Shown here piece by piece: positions 37,246 to 46,091 of a DNA stretch of 64,000 bases (position 1 is the stretch's first letter; the number at the start of each line of letters is the position of its first letter). A program made the translations under genes and the position numbers. The stretch comes from UBA5859 sp041940025. GTDB lineage: Bacteria > Pseudomonadota > Gammaproteobacteria > UBA5859. The stretch lies in NCBI GenBank assembly GCA_041940025.1, contig JBGTSY010000012.1:1-64000 (forward strand). Direction: 5' to 3'. A model generated the notes under the pieces. It was not told the DNA's origin. It made no database searches and saw only the letters and a program-made list of their open reading frames with translations.

Positions 37246-38487
37246 ATGCAAACAACAGTCGCAGTCTCGGTTGAAGATCTTAAAGTTGGCATGTATGTAT
37301 GCGATTTGGATCGTCCTTGGTTAGAAACCGCTTTTCTAACCCAGGGTTTTCGCATCTGTAGCGTCGATCAGATAACCCAACTCAAAGATTTATGTGAGTA
37401 TGTCTATATTGACTCCGAATACGTTGTTGGTGAGACAGATCGGGAAAAGTTAAGAACCATTACACCGAATCACACAGGTGTAGAGCAAGACAAAAAACGC
37501 TTGAGTCGGCGCGCTTGGGGCAAAATGCCAAGAATTGATTATAAGATTAGACACTCGATTCAAGATGAGTTACCAAAAGCAAAATACTTGCACCATTGGC
37601 TCAGTAACAGTTTAAAAGACACCATCGATTCACTAAAGAACGGGCGCAGTGTTGATGTAAAGTTGTTGCAAGAAACGGTGAATCCGCTCATAGATAGCGT
37701 GATTCGCAATCCAGACGCCGCTATGTGGTTAGCACGGATGCGCAAAGAAGATCAGTATAGCTACGAACATGCAATCAGTGTGTCTATTTGGATAACAGCG
37801 TTTGGACGATATTTAGGATTGCCAAAAGAAGATTTGCAGGATTTAGCGCTTGGTGGTCTGTTGTTCGATATTGGCAAAGCGAAGATCCCTAAATGCGTGC
37901 TGGAACAACCGAGGAAACTACTAGATAAAGAGTTTGAACTGGTCAAGAAACATGTTTCATGGAGCGTGAAGATTCTAGAAAACACTGAAGGGATATCACC
38001 GCGTGTCATAGAAATTGCCGCTTATCACCATGAGAGGCACGATGGAACAGGCTATCCCAATGGTCTAAAAGGGACTGAGATTCCTTTGTTTGCACGTATG
38101 GCGGCGATAGTGGATTGTTACGATGCAATTACCAGCCAACGGGCTTATGCGCGTTCGCTGTCGCCTCATGAAGTTATCCGAAAATTATACGAATGGCGAG
38201 ATAAAGATTTTCAAGGAGCGTTGGTAGAAGAATTTATTCAGGCGATCGGTCTTTACCCGGCAGGTTCGTTGGTGGAGCTAAATACAGGGGAGGTGGCGGT
38301 GGTCATTGCGCAGTCCCGTTCTCGCCGGTTGAAGCCGCAGGTGATGTTCTTGCTGGATAACCAAAAACAGCCACTAGAAGAATTCAACACAATAGATTTA
38401 TTCAGCGATTCAGCGAAACATTTGGAAATCACTAGAAGCTTGGAGCCCGGAGCTTACGGTATCAATCCAGACGAGTTGTATCTCTAA
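37246..38487 (+). CDS. HD-GYP domain protein with an altered HD motif (DUF3391 type)
   Basis: The 413-residue protein has the DUF3391 domain at the N-terminus (VAVSVEDLKVGMYVCDLDRPW, to about 115) and an HD-GYP domain from about 165 to 345. HD-GYP enzymes hydrolyse cyclic di-GMP. The first His is present (H175 in YSYEHAIS), and HHERHDGTGYP at 261-271 is intact. The metal-binding HD pair, normally LLHDIGK, reads LLFDIGK with Phe207 in place of His. That should impair the metal centre, so activity is doubtful. An EAL-domain gene follows after 3 bases, so the two are co-expressed. No clear ribosome site precedes the ATG. Confidence 0.9.
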   Translation: MQTTVAVSVEDLKVGMYVCDLDRPWLETAFLTQGFRICSVDQITQLKDLCEYVYIDSEYVVGETDREKLRTITPNHTGVEQDKKRLSRRAWGKMPRIDYKIRHSIQDELPKAKYLHHWLSNSLKDTIDSLKNGRSVDVKLLQETVNPLIDSVIRNPDAAMWLARMRKEDQYSYEHAISVSIWITAFGRYLGLPKEDLQDLALGGLLFDIGKAKIPKCVLEQPRKLLDKEFELVKKHVSWSVKILENTEGISPRVIEIAAYHHERHDGTGYPNGLKGTEIPLFARMAAIVDCYDAITSQRAYARSLSPHEVIRKLYEWRDKDFQGALVEEFIQAIGLYPAGSLVELNTGEVAVVIAQSRSRRLKPQVMFLLDNQKQPLEEFNTIDLFSDSAKHLEITRSLEPGAYGINPDELYL

Positions 38488-38490
38488 GAT

Positions 38491-39795
38491 ATGACTGTTT
38501 CATTAGAGACTCAATCGCCTCTGGTTGCAATTGGACGACTGCCTTTCCTTCAACAGTTAGAGAAAATTAATCCCGAAGTGGGTGCGATACTGGCGATTCG
38601 CTTAACGAATTTTGAACGAATTCAGGATTTACTTGGTTATGAGGCGGCGCAAGATATTTTATCTTGCGTGCAAGAGATAATTAAACAGACCGTACCCCCG
38701 TCGACAATTCGGATAGCGAGAATCGCGGAATCTACCTTCGCCCTTCCCTTAATGCAACTAAAGAACGAAGGCCATGCAAAACTGGCGGCGATGAAATTCA
38801 TTCGCCTGTCAGAGGAGCCGCTAGTTTGGAATGAGCACAAAATTTTAGCCAAGTTTGCGATAGGCATTTCAAAAGTTGGCAACCAAGGCACGAGTGCAAC
38901 AGAAAAACTACGTCAAGCTGAACTAGGTTTATCCACTGCAGTGGGATCTAAGGAAAGATTTGCTATATACGCAGATGTGGTCTCAGAACGAATTACGCGT
39001 TATTGGCAGCTAGAAGATCAACTCCATCATGCGATAGAAATGCATGAGATGGAGTTACACTATCAACCGAAAATTGATATCCAACACGCAAAGATACATG
39101 GTGCGGAAGCTTTGATCCGATGGCATTCACCTAAATTTGGACAGGTGTTTCCCGATGAATTTATTTCCATTGCAGAAGAGTCGGGGCAAATTATTGATTT
39201 GAGTCGGTGGGTTCTAAAAACTGCATTTAAAGATGCAGTGAATTGGATCCGGTTCCAGCATCATTTATCGGTCGCGATAAATATTTCAGCATCTGTATTG
39301 AAAGATTCGGATTTTATTTACTATGTAGAATCGGCAGCAGCAATATGGGATCTGCCTTTAGCACATTGCACTATTGAGATAACAGAATCGGAGGTGATGA
39401 GCAATCCAGCGAGTACCATTCGTGTGCTGGAACAGCTAAAAGAGAAAGGGATCAGAATTTCCATTGACGATTTTGGTACTGGATATTCTTCCTTAGCGTA
39501 CCTAAAAGATATCCCGGCTGACGAAATCAAGATAGATAGGGCATTTGTTCAGGGAATGAAAGAAGATCGGGGAAAAATTGAGATTGTACGTACTATTATT
39601 GCCTTGAGCCATAGCTTAGGTTACAAGGTGGTGGCGGAAGGCGTGGAGGATCTTACCACTCTAGAACTTCTCCACACTCAAGGATGCGACATTGTGCAGG
39701 GTTATTATTTTGCCAAAGCACTACCGAAAAAAGTTTTTCATCAATGGCTTAAAGACTGGGAGTCATTGGATAAATGGATGGAACGTCACCCTTAG
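38491..39795 (+). CDS. Degenerate-GGDEF plus EAL domain protein
   Basis: The 434-residue protein has a GGDEF-like domain at about 10-160 in which the signature site reads ARIAESTFAL (79-83 AESTF instead of GGDEF), so diguanylate cyclase activity is not expected. The EAL domain from about 172 keeps AEALIRW (EAL at 206-208), EITESEVM, DDFGTGYSSLAYL and the IKIDRAFVQGM segment, so it should hydrolyse cyclic di-GMP to pGpG. No sensor or membrane domain is seen. It forms a cassette with the HD-GYP gene 3 bases upstream. Confidence 0.92.
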   Translation: MTVSLETQSPLVAIGRLPFLQQLEKINPEVGAILAIRLTNFERIQDLLGYEAAQDILSCVQEIIKQTVPPSTIRIARIAESTFALPLMQLKNEGHAKLAAMKFIRLSEEPLVWNEHKILAKFAIGISKVGNQGTSATEKLRQAELGLSTAVGSKERFAIYADVVSERITRYWQLEDQLHHAIEMHEMELHYQPKIDIQHAKIHGAEALIRWHSPKFGQVFPDEFISIAEESGQIIDLSRWVLKTAFKDAVNWIRFQHHLSVAINISASVLKDSDFIYYVESAAAIWDLPLAHCTIEITESEVMSNPASTIRVLEQLKEKGIRISIDDFGTGYSSLAYLKDIPADEIKIDRAFVQGMKEDRGKIEIVRTIIALSHSLGYKVVAEGVEDLTTLELLHTQGCDIVQGYYFAKALPKKVFHQWLKDWESLDKWMERHP

Positions 39796-39981
39796 CCGGA
39801 TGCACCCTGGGTCGTTGAATTTTCAGTTAAACACTTCTTCTGTATAAGTTCTCTACTACCAAAAATACTTTTATAGCTTCCAAAATATTACTCGATAGCA
39901 CACAGCGCTGATTCAGTGCTAACTTGGATGTGCTTTTCTTGCGTTGCATGGTTCAGTAGATAAAACATTATGGAGGATAAC

Positions 39982-41766
39982 ATGGCTGGTAAATATACTT
40001 CAGTTTATGCATTGGAACAAAATGCCAAGGTAATCCCGGGAACCGCAGCGCTGGTTCAAGGGGCGCGTGTTTGTACCTATCGTGATCTCGATGAAAGAGC
40101 GAATCAAGTCGGGCGCGCATTACTCAAGCTGGGTGTGAAGCGGGCAGAACGTTTTACCATTGCCTTGACCAATTGTTTTGAATTTGTGGAGTCTACTTAT
40201 GGTGCTTGGAAGGTTGCAGCCATTACAGTGCCACTCAATTATCGTTTTATGGATGATGAATTAGTCAATGTCATTGATAATTCAGATTCCGTGGGAATCG
40301 TATTGGAAGATGAGTTTCTCGATACGTTCCTGCGTATTCGCACGCGATTACCTAAGGTGCGGTTCCTCTTAGTAGTTGGGCAGACGCCCTCAAATCCAGG
40401 TGACCATATCTATAACTATGATGAATTTGTTTCTGAACAGAAAACAAGCAAGCCCATATTGGCTTGGGCAGAGCAGACGGACTCCGATGTAGGCTACAAC
40501 ATATATACAGGTGGTACCACTGGCATGCCGAAAGGTATTTCCTACAACGAAAGAGCGCTGTTGGAAACCATTCGCGAGGGGGCTTTAGGGGGCATCAACA
40601 AGATATTAAAAACAGCCACTGAAACTGATGCGGAAAAATTAAAGGCGTTACCAGGCGGTGCATTTTTAGCCTCACGATTAGGTCAAAGAGTATTAAAATC
40701 GAATTGGACCTCGAAAGTATTAACTGCGTTCGTGAAGCGTGTACCGCTCTCCTACACACCGTTGTTACCGAAACGATTATCAGGCAGCGCTCGTGGCTTA
40801 GTGGTGAGTCCGATGATGCATTCCGTGGGTTGGGGTGTTGCTCATGCGTTACCTCGTGTGGGCGGTACAGTCTACATGTTGGAAGATAAGTCCTTTAACG
40901 CTAAAGAAGCGATTCAACTGTTGAAGCGAAATAATGTTGCTTTTATCGCTGCTATTGGGGACGCAACTCTGAAGCCTATCTTGGCGGAGCTAGATCAAAA
41001 TCCAGCTAAACTCCCGTATCTTAAAACCATTGGCGCCGTAGGTATGCCCACCTCCCCAGAAGTGAAAGAGGGTTTATTAAAGCGACATGTCCCTCATGCG
41101 GTGTTTGTTGATTGCATTGGTGGCTCTGAACTCACAGGCATGGCTGTGACTGTCTATACCGCAAATGATACGCAGTTTGATAAAGCCACATTTCCCACAA
41201 CCGATATTGTGCAGATTATTAATCCAGAAACTGGATTGTCAGTTGCGCCAGGTGAAGTGGGTGAATTGGCCAGAAAAACACAAATCTTACCAAATGGGTA
41301 CTATAAAGATCCCGAGAAGACCAAGAAGTTGATTCGCGAAATGAACGGTGAAACTTGGATTATGAGTGGCGATTTGGCACGGTTAGATGAACAGGGTAAC
41401 TTTCATTTTGTCGGTAGAGGATCCGAGTGTATTAATACCGGCGGAGAAAAAGTCTACCCTGAAGAAGTCGAGAACGTTGTGAAATTGATCGATGGTATTA
41501 AAATGGTTGGGATCACCGCCACACCCGATGACAAGTATGGTGAGTTAGTGACCGCTGTAGTGGAGCTAGAAAAGGGAATTGAATTATCCGAAACGGAAGT
41601 GATTAATTTTACCAAAGGTAAAATCTCTGGGTACAAGAGACCTAGAAAAGTGATTTTTACAGAAGAGTTTCCGCGCACGCTTATCGGAAAGCCCCACTAC
41701 AAAGCGTTACGCGATTTGGCTAAGCAAGAGCTGGTTAAGGACAATCAACAAGCTGAAGCAAGTTAA
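39982..41766 (+). CDS. AMP-forming acyl-CoA ligase/synthetase family protein
   Basis: The 594-residue protein starts at the ATG at 39982, because GGAGG at 39972-39976 is ideally placed; an in-frame ATG at 39970 overlaps that site. The adenylation signatures are present: the P-loop IYTGGTTGMPKGISY near 182-196, then WIMSGDLARLDEQGNFHFVGRG and the C-terminal hinge with ECINTGGEKVYPEEVE. The catalytic Lys is expected in PRTLIGKPHYKALR. It activates a fatty or other carboxylic acid as an acyl-AMP, then an acyl-CoA; the chain is not known. A 50-residue insertion after the P-loop is unlike short ligases and suits long-chain FadD-like proteins. It is monocistronic by context. Confidence 0.9.
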   Translation: MAGKYTSVYALEQNAKVIPGTAALVQGARVCTYRDLDERANQVGRALLKLGVKRAERFTIALTNCFEFVESTYGAWKVAAITVPLNYRFMDDELVNVIDNSDSVGIVLEDEFLDTFLRIRTRLPKVRFLLVVGQTPSNPGDHIYNYDEFVSEQKTSKPILAWAEQTDSDVGYNIYTGGTTGMPKGISYNERALLETIREGALGGINKILKTATETDAEKLKALPGGAFLASRLGQRVLKSNWTSKVLTAFVKRVPLSYTPLLPKRLSGSARGLVVSPMMHSVGWGVAHALPRVGGTVYMLEDKSFNAKEAIQLLKRNNVAFIAAIGDATLKPILAELDQNPAKLPYLKTIGAVGMPTSPEVKEGLLKRHVPHAVFVDCIGGSELTGMAVTVYTANDTQFDKATFPTTDIVQIINPETGLSVAPGEVGELARKTQILPNGYYKDPEKTKKLIREMNGETWIMSGDLARLDEQGNFHFVGRGSECINTGGEKVYPEEVENVVKLIDGIKMVGITATPDDKYGELVTAVVELEKGIELSETEVINFTKGKISGYKRPRKVIFTEEFPRTLIGKPHYKALRDLAKQELVKDNQQAEAS

Positions 41767-41805
41767 AAAAAAGCCCGCGCCAATCGACTGATTAATGCGG
41801 GCTTT
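41762..41805. terminator. Terminator between the convergent acyl-ligase and ABC1 genes
   Basis: AAAGCCCGC (41770-41778) pairs with GCGGGCTTT (41797-41805) around an 18-base loop. Read on the minus strand the stem is followed by TTTTTTTT, a good rho-independent end for the minus-strand gene. On the plus strand only TTT follows, so it is weaker for the acyl-ligase. Confidence 0.8.
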
Positions 41806-41818
41806 GGTGATCTAATGA

Positions 41819-43186
41819 CTAGGATTTTTTAGCAGTATCCATTGGGGGCATACCAGGCATGCCTTGGAATTTAATTTTATACGTTTGAAAGAATCCACCT
41901 AGAGTCGCCAGGACACGCCCAATAGCGAGGAAATTATCGGGTACTTCCACGTGGAATTCTTGGAAACGTTCCATAAATTCATTCATAATTTCATCCATGG
42001 CGCGCCCTTTTTGTGCTTTCATCGCTTTCTTGGGGTTGATGGCATAGACGGACATTTCATCCACAATTTCATCAGATAAGCCTTTAAATCCTGCTTTCTT
42101 CATTAATGGACCAAGGTTTTTAGTATTACCTTGCATCATCGCCATAATCAGCATGGAATAATTGATCGTTTCTTCGGGGGTGAGGCGCCCAATGGTGCCA
42201 TAGTCCACGATCCACACATTATCTTCAGCATCTACCAAAAAGTTTCCCGGATGTGGATCTGCTTGGAAACAACCGAACTCGGTGATCTGTTGCATGTAAC
42301 TATTTTGCAATACAGTCAACAGATCTTTTATATGGTCGGTGTCATCATTTCGGTAACATTCATCGAGAATATCTACCAGTCGCTTACCGTCAATCCAGTT
42401 GGTGACCATTACCTTCTTTTTACACAGATCGTGTTGCAGGACGGGTACGCGGATTCTTGGTTGATGGTTGAGTTCACCAAACCTCTTAGTATTCGCATAT
42501 TCATACTGAAAATTCAGTTCTTCAGCGGTCATCTCTAGCATGAAGCGAATCATCTGTTTCACATCAACACTAGGAATTTTGCCGTCTAGCAGGACGCCAA
42601 TGAGTTGGAAGACAGTGAAATCTTGATCGAAAAGTTCGTCTACTTCTGGCAATTGCACTTTAATAGCCACTTCTTGACCATTTTTCAGGCGCGCTTTATG
42701 TACTTGAGCGATGGAAGCGGTAGCAATGGGATCCTCTCCCACCCATTCAAAGTGATCACGCCAGCTTGGACCTAACTCTTCCACTAATACTGGAACCAGC
42801 GCGCTAAAGGGCACGGAACGGTTGGCATTTTGTAATGGTTTTAAAGCATCAATGTAAGCGCGAGGTAGGATATCGGGCCGAGCGCTTAGAAATTGCGCAA
42901 ATTTAACCCAGGTCGCGCCGTTATTTTTACACAGCTTGTACATCAAATGGGCGTTTTTCTTATGCAGCTCTTTATACATCGGGTGATAAATTTCTCTTGT
43001 CCACCCTTGTTCTTCTTTGCCCTTGCGCACTTTTTTGTTCAGTCGTGCATAGGAGCGTTCAACCCGTATCACGGTGAACATCGCTCGAAAGAACCTATCT
43101 CGCCCGACGGCAATCTGTTTAATCTTTCGCCAATTTAATAATGGTTCGTCGAAATTAAAGCCGTGATAAACATCGCTGCCATACAT
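41819..43186 (-). CDS. ABC1/UbiB-like atypical kinase family protein
   Basis: The 455-residue protein is an ABC1 (ADCK/UbiB-like) kinase-fold protein. The motif usually KxGQ appears as VKFAQFLSARPDILP (KFAQ at 95-98, Gly to Ala). The Ala-rich loop reads ATASIAQVHKA, the ATP lysine lies in VAIKVQLP, and the catalytic blocks are QADPHPGNFLV and WIVDYGTIGRL. No C-terminal membrane helices like those of UbiB are evident, so it is not UbiB proper. Such proteins are tied to quinone or lipid metabolism; the role here is unknown. GGGAG precedes the ATG. Confidence 0.9.
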   Translation of the reverse strand: MYGSDVYHGFNFDEPLLNWRKIKQIAVGRDRFFRAMFTVIRVERSYARLNKKVRKGKEEQGWTREIYHPMYKELHKKNAHLMYKLCKNNGATWVKFAQFLSARPDILPRAYIDALKPLQNANRSVPFSALVPVLVEELGPSWRDHFEWVGEDPIATASIAQVHKARLKNGQEVAIKVQLPEVDELFDQDFTVFQLIGVLLDGKIPSVDVKQMIRFMLEMTAEELNFQYEYANTKRFGELNHQPRIRVPVLQHDLCKKKVMVTNWIDGKRLVDILDECYRNDDTDHIKDLLTVLQNSYMQQITEFGCFQADPHPGNFLVDAEDNVWIVDYGTIGRLTPEETINYSMLIMAMMQGNTKNLGPLMKKAGFKGLSDEIVDEMSVYAINPKKAMKAQKGRAMDEIMNEFMERFQEFHVEVPDNFLAIGRVLATLGGFFQTYKIKFQGMPGMPPMDTAKKS

Positions 43187-43494
43187 CGCGCTTCTCCCTA
43201 AAATTTTTTTAATGAACAGACTAGGGGGGCGATGAGCATCAACTCAGCACGCTTTTTTCCCATAACCTGTTGATTATTTAGTAAATATTCTTAGATAAAT
43301 TACTAAAGTGAGGCACCTGTAAGGGGTACCGTTGTTTACAGAGAGGGGATTTTAAGCGTATTCACCTACGTTTGTCTCTATTTTAACGTTCGTTTAAAGG
43401 GAATTTTAATTAAATCTGCATTTATCTAACAGCACCTGTTTTGCAGTCGATAAAAAATTACATCGGTTAAATTTAAGTGATAAGTATTTCAGTT
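43187..43494. other. 308-base divergent gap before the ankyrin gene
   Basis: The gap separates the divergent ABC1 and ankyrin genes and is AT-rich. I see no reading frame or strong operator; CACCTGT occurs twice about 110 bases apart, which may be chance. Confidence 0.3.
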
Positions 43495-44067
43495 ATGCAT
43501 CCATCTGGATATCTCAAAACATTTTGTTTCTGTCTATATTTATATGCGATGCAGAGTTCTGCGTCGGATATTCAGCGGGAGCTCTATCATGCTGCGGCGT
43601 TAGGAGATCTAAAAAAACTGGAAACTCTGGTAATGATGGGAGCAGATGTGACCCAGGCTGGCGCAGGCGGAAAAACGGCGCTGATGCGCGCGGCAATTTT
43701 TGGAAATTTGCGAGCTGTGCGTTTTCTCGCCGCCGAAGGCGCGCCCCTTAATGCCCAAGATGAATTAGGTAATACTGCGTTAATGCTGGCCGCCACCAGC
43801 GGTTACACAGAAGTTTCGGAAGTGCTTTTGGTATTGGGTGCCTCACCAGATGTTAAAAATAATTTAGAGCGTACCGCGATAATGGAGGCTGCGATTGGTG
43901 GCCACCGAGAAGTAATCAAGGTATTGTTGCGCTACGGTGCAGATACAGAACCTGTTGATTCTCAAGGAATTACCGCAGAAAGACATGCGATTAGGGCAGG
44001 CTCTAAAAGTCTTGGTAAATTAATTAACAAGGCTACCAAGGCCGCCACCAAAGCTAAGGAGGGTTAG
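43495..44067 (+). CDS. Ankyrin repeat protein, probably exported
   Basis: I read 190 residues from the ATG at 43495; a GTG 18 bases upstream is possible and neither has a ribosome site. Residues 1-23 (HPSGYLKTFCFCLYLYAM) look like a short signal peptide ending near SSA. Then come about four ankyrin repeats between 30 and 165 (ELYHAAALGDLKKLETLVMM, KTALMRAAIFGNLRAV, NTALMLAATSGYTEV, RTAIMEAAIGGHREV), with a basic tail TKAATKAKEG. Repeats of this type bind partner proteins. The partner is unknown. It precedes hrcA but is cut off from it by the CIRCE operator region. Confidence 0.85.
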   Translation: MHPSGYLKTFCFCLYLYAMQSSASDIQRELYHAAALGDLKKLETLVMMGADVTQAGAGGKTALMRAAIFGNLRAVRFLAAEGAPLNAQDELGNTALMLAATSGYTEVSEVLLVLGASPDVKNNLERTAIMEAAIGGHREVIKVLLRYGADTEPVDSQGITAERHAIRAGSKSLGKLINKATKAATKAKEG

Positions 44068-44087
44068 AGCCCTTGCGTCAGGTTCAT

Positions 44088-44114
44088 TTAGCACTCTCGA
44101 AGTGAGGATGCTAA
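44088..44114. promoter_or_regulatory. CIRCE operator for HrcA
   Basis: TTAGCACTC-N9-GGATGCTAA matches the CIRCE consensus TTAGCACTC-N9-GAGTGCTAA perfectly in the left arm and 7 of 9 in the right arm, with the exact 9-base spacer. It ends 38 bases before hrcA, whose product binds this element. It therefore indicates autoregulation of hrcA and probably of grpE. Confidence 0.9.
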
Positions 44115-44152
44115 AATTAGCCGATATCCATTAGCAGAAAATGTAATTTGAG

Positions 44153-45205
44153 ATGGCCTTGCAGCAAGGACTCAATACCCGGGCACAGATTCTTTTGAAG
44201 TCGTTGGTAGAGCTGTACGTGGCGGAAGGCCAACCCGTGGCTTCGCGAGCGCTTGTCAGCCATTCGGGTCTCTCTATCAGCCCCGCCACTGTTCGTAATG
44301 TGCTGGCGGATTTAGAGGAGTTGGGATTGGTGCATTCTCCGCACACGTCTGCTGGACGGATCCCGACTGTTTCTGGTTACCGATTATTTGTAGACCAATT
44401 AATCACCGTTGAACCATTTAATGATTTAACTCTGGAATCCTTGAAACAGAAGTTCGGGGAGACAACAGTCAAAGAAGATTTAAGTAAACGGGCCTCTTCT
44501 TTGTTGTCGGAAATGACCAACATGATCTCTGTGGTTACGCTGCCGAAGGTGGAAGAGGAGAGTTTGCACCATATTGAATTTCTAAAGTTGGCAGAAAATA
44601 GGGTGTTGGTCATTTTAGTCACCCAAGAGCAGAGTGTGCAAAATCGCGTCATCCATACTGCTAAACACTTCACAGAGTCCGAGCTTAAGGTCATAGCAAA
44701 CTACTTGAATGACACCTTTCAGGGAACGCCTTTGGAGTTGATTCCCGAGCGATTGGCCCGCCTGATCAATGAAGAGAAGGACCAATTTAGGTTGTTATTA
44801 CAAAAGGCGAGCGAGATGTCTAATAGCCTGTTCGGCGCGCCCAAGGGTTCGGGTGATTATGTGGTATCCGGTGAGTCCAATATAGTGGATATTGCCAAAG
44901 ATGCGGGTGTGGAGAAATTACGCCAGCTATTTGAAGCCATCAGCCAGAAACAAGAAATTCTGCATTTACTGGATCAATGTATTGCCGCCGAGGCCACTCA
45001 AATTTTTATTGGCCAGGAAACCGGCTATGAAATTTTAGAAGATTGCAGTATTGTAGCCGCCCCTTATGGCAAGGATGGGCGAATTGTGGGTGTGCTGAGC
45101 GTGATCGGTCCCACCAGGATGGCCTATGATCGAGTCATTTCGGCGGTAGATATCACAGCCAAATTGATGGGTTTGGTCTTGACTCACGACCAAGAGTCAC
45201 AATAA
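44153..45205 (+). CDS. hrcA: Heat-inducible transcription repressor HrcA
   Basis: HrcA, 350 residues, represses chaperone genes by binding CIRCE, and its activity depends on GroEL. The N-terminal winged helix covers about 1-75 (LVELYVAEGQPVASRALV, then LSISPATVRNVLADLEELG). A GAF-like dimer core follows, with a late YGKDGRIVGVLSVIGPTRMAYDRVI block. A CIRCE element lies right in front of it, and grpE is 85 bases downstream. This placement is typical of bacteria that use HrcA. Confidence 0.97.
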   Translation: MALQQGLNTRAQILLKSLVELYVAEGQPVASRALVSHSGLSISPATVRNVLADLEELGLVHSPHTSAGRIPTVSGYRLFVDQLITVEPFNDLTLESLKQKFGETTVKEDLSKRASSLLSEMTNMISVVTLPKVEEESLHHIEFLKLAENRVLVILVTQEQSVQNRVIHTAKHFTESELKVIANYLNDTFQGTPLELIPERLARLINEEKDQFRLLLQKASEMSNSLFGAPKGSGDYVVSGESNIVDIAKDAGVEKLRQLFEAISQKQEILHLLDQCIAAEATQIFIGQETGYEILEDCSIVAAPYGKDGRIVGVLSVIGPTRMAYDRVISAVDITAKLMGLVLTHDQESQ

Positions 45206-45290
45206 TTCTGGCGAATTAATGGTTCCCGAGAGGGGTTGTTCATGCTAGCAGGTTGCACAGCAGCCAGTGGTAAAATATTGGGAGTAATGA

Positions 45291-45902
45291 ATGGCGGAGG
45301 AAAATCAATCTGACCAAACGACGGAGCCTAATGAAGCGGCTTCACCAGGGCAGACAGCGGTGAATGATACTGAATCGAGCGAAATCGAAGAGGTGGCACA
45401 AGGGGAGACATCCAGTCGCTCTGAATTAATCCAGGCGCTACAGGAGGCAAAACAGCAGGCGGCGGAAAATTTAGATAAATTCATGCGTGCCCAGGCGGAA
45501 ATGGAAAATGTTCGTCGTCGCAGCAGTCGCGATCTTGAGAATGCACGCCAGTATGGTATTGAGCCATTAGTGAAAGAATTAATTCCGATCAGGGATAGTT
45601 TAGAGCGTGGATTGGAAGCTGCCGCAGAACATCAGGCCTCAGAAGAGATAGAGGCGATGCGAGAAGGCATCAGGTTAACGCTTTCCATGTTGCAATCGCT
45701 ATTTGAAAAGTTTCAAGTGGTGCAGTTGGATCCTCAGGGTGAGCCTTTTGATCCCCAGGCCCATGAAGCGATGACCATGTTGACCACGGATGCGGTACCA
45801 GAGGGTCATGTAGTGGAGGTGCTAGAGAAAGGGTATCAGTTGCACGATCGGGTGTTACGTGCTGCCATGGTGGTGGTGGCAAAAGCGCCATCAAGCAAAT
45901 GA
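45291..45902 (+). CDS. grpE: Nucleotide exchange factor GrpE
   Basis: GrpE, 203 residues, releases ADP from DnaK. An acidic, disordered N-terminus (1-50) is followed by a long coiled coil (about 52-105) containing MRAQAEMENVRRR, then the beta domain with EPFDPQAHEAMTM and VLEKGYQLHDRVLRAAMVVVA. GGGAG at 45280-45284 is well spaced for the ATG at 45291. It is in the hrcA-grpE-dnaK-dnaJ cluster; a separate promoter lies between grpE and dnaK. Confidence 0.97.
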   Translation: MAEENQSDQTTEPNEAASPGQTAVNDTESSEIEEVAQGETSSRSELIQALQEAKQQAAENLDKFMRAQAEMENVRRRSSRDLENARQYGIEPLVKELIPIRDSLERGLEAAAEHQASEEIEAMREGIRLTLSMLQSLFEKFQVVQLDPQGEPFDPQAHEAMTMLTTDAVPEGHVVEVLEKGYQLHDRVLRAAMVVVAKAPSSK

Positions 45903-45949
45903 GAATAGACACAGTGCTGAGAGTCGTCTGGCATATTCCCTGCTTTTGA

Positions 45950-45976
45950 CTTGAAAAAGAGGCAATGACCCCAATT
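45950..45976 (+). promoter_or_regulatory. Sigma32 heat-shock promoter before dnaK
   Basis: CTTGAAA (from 45950) and CCCCAATT (45969-45976) have a spacer of about 12-13 bases, a close match to the sigma32 pattern CTTGAAA-N13-CCCCAT. It lies 115 bases before dnaK and 48 after grpE. The cluster is therefore under both a heat-shock sigma factor and, upstream, HrcA. Confidence 0.8.
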
Positions 45977-46091
45977 CTTGTGACTGTTTATGAGCAGGCG
46001 AACAATGAGACCATGAGGCGTCTCGAGGAATTAAACTAGATCACTAATACGGTTTCACAATTTAAGTAATGGTTTTAGAGGATTAATGACA

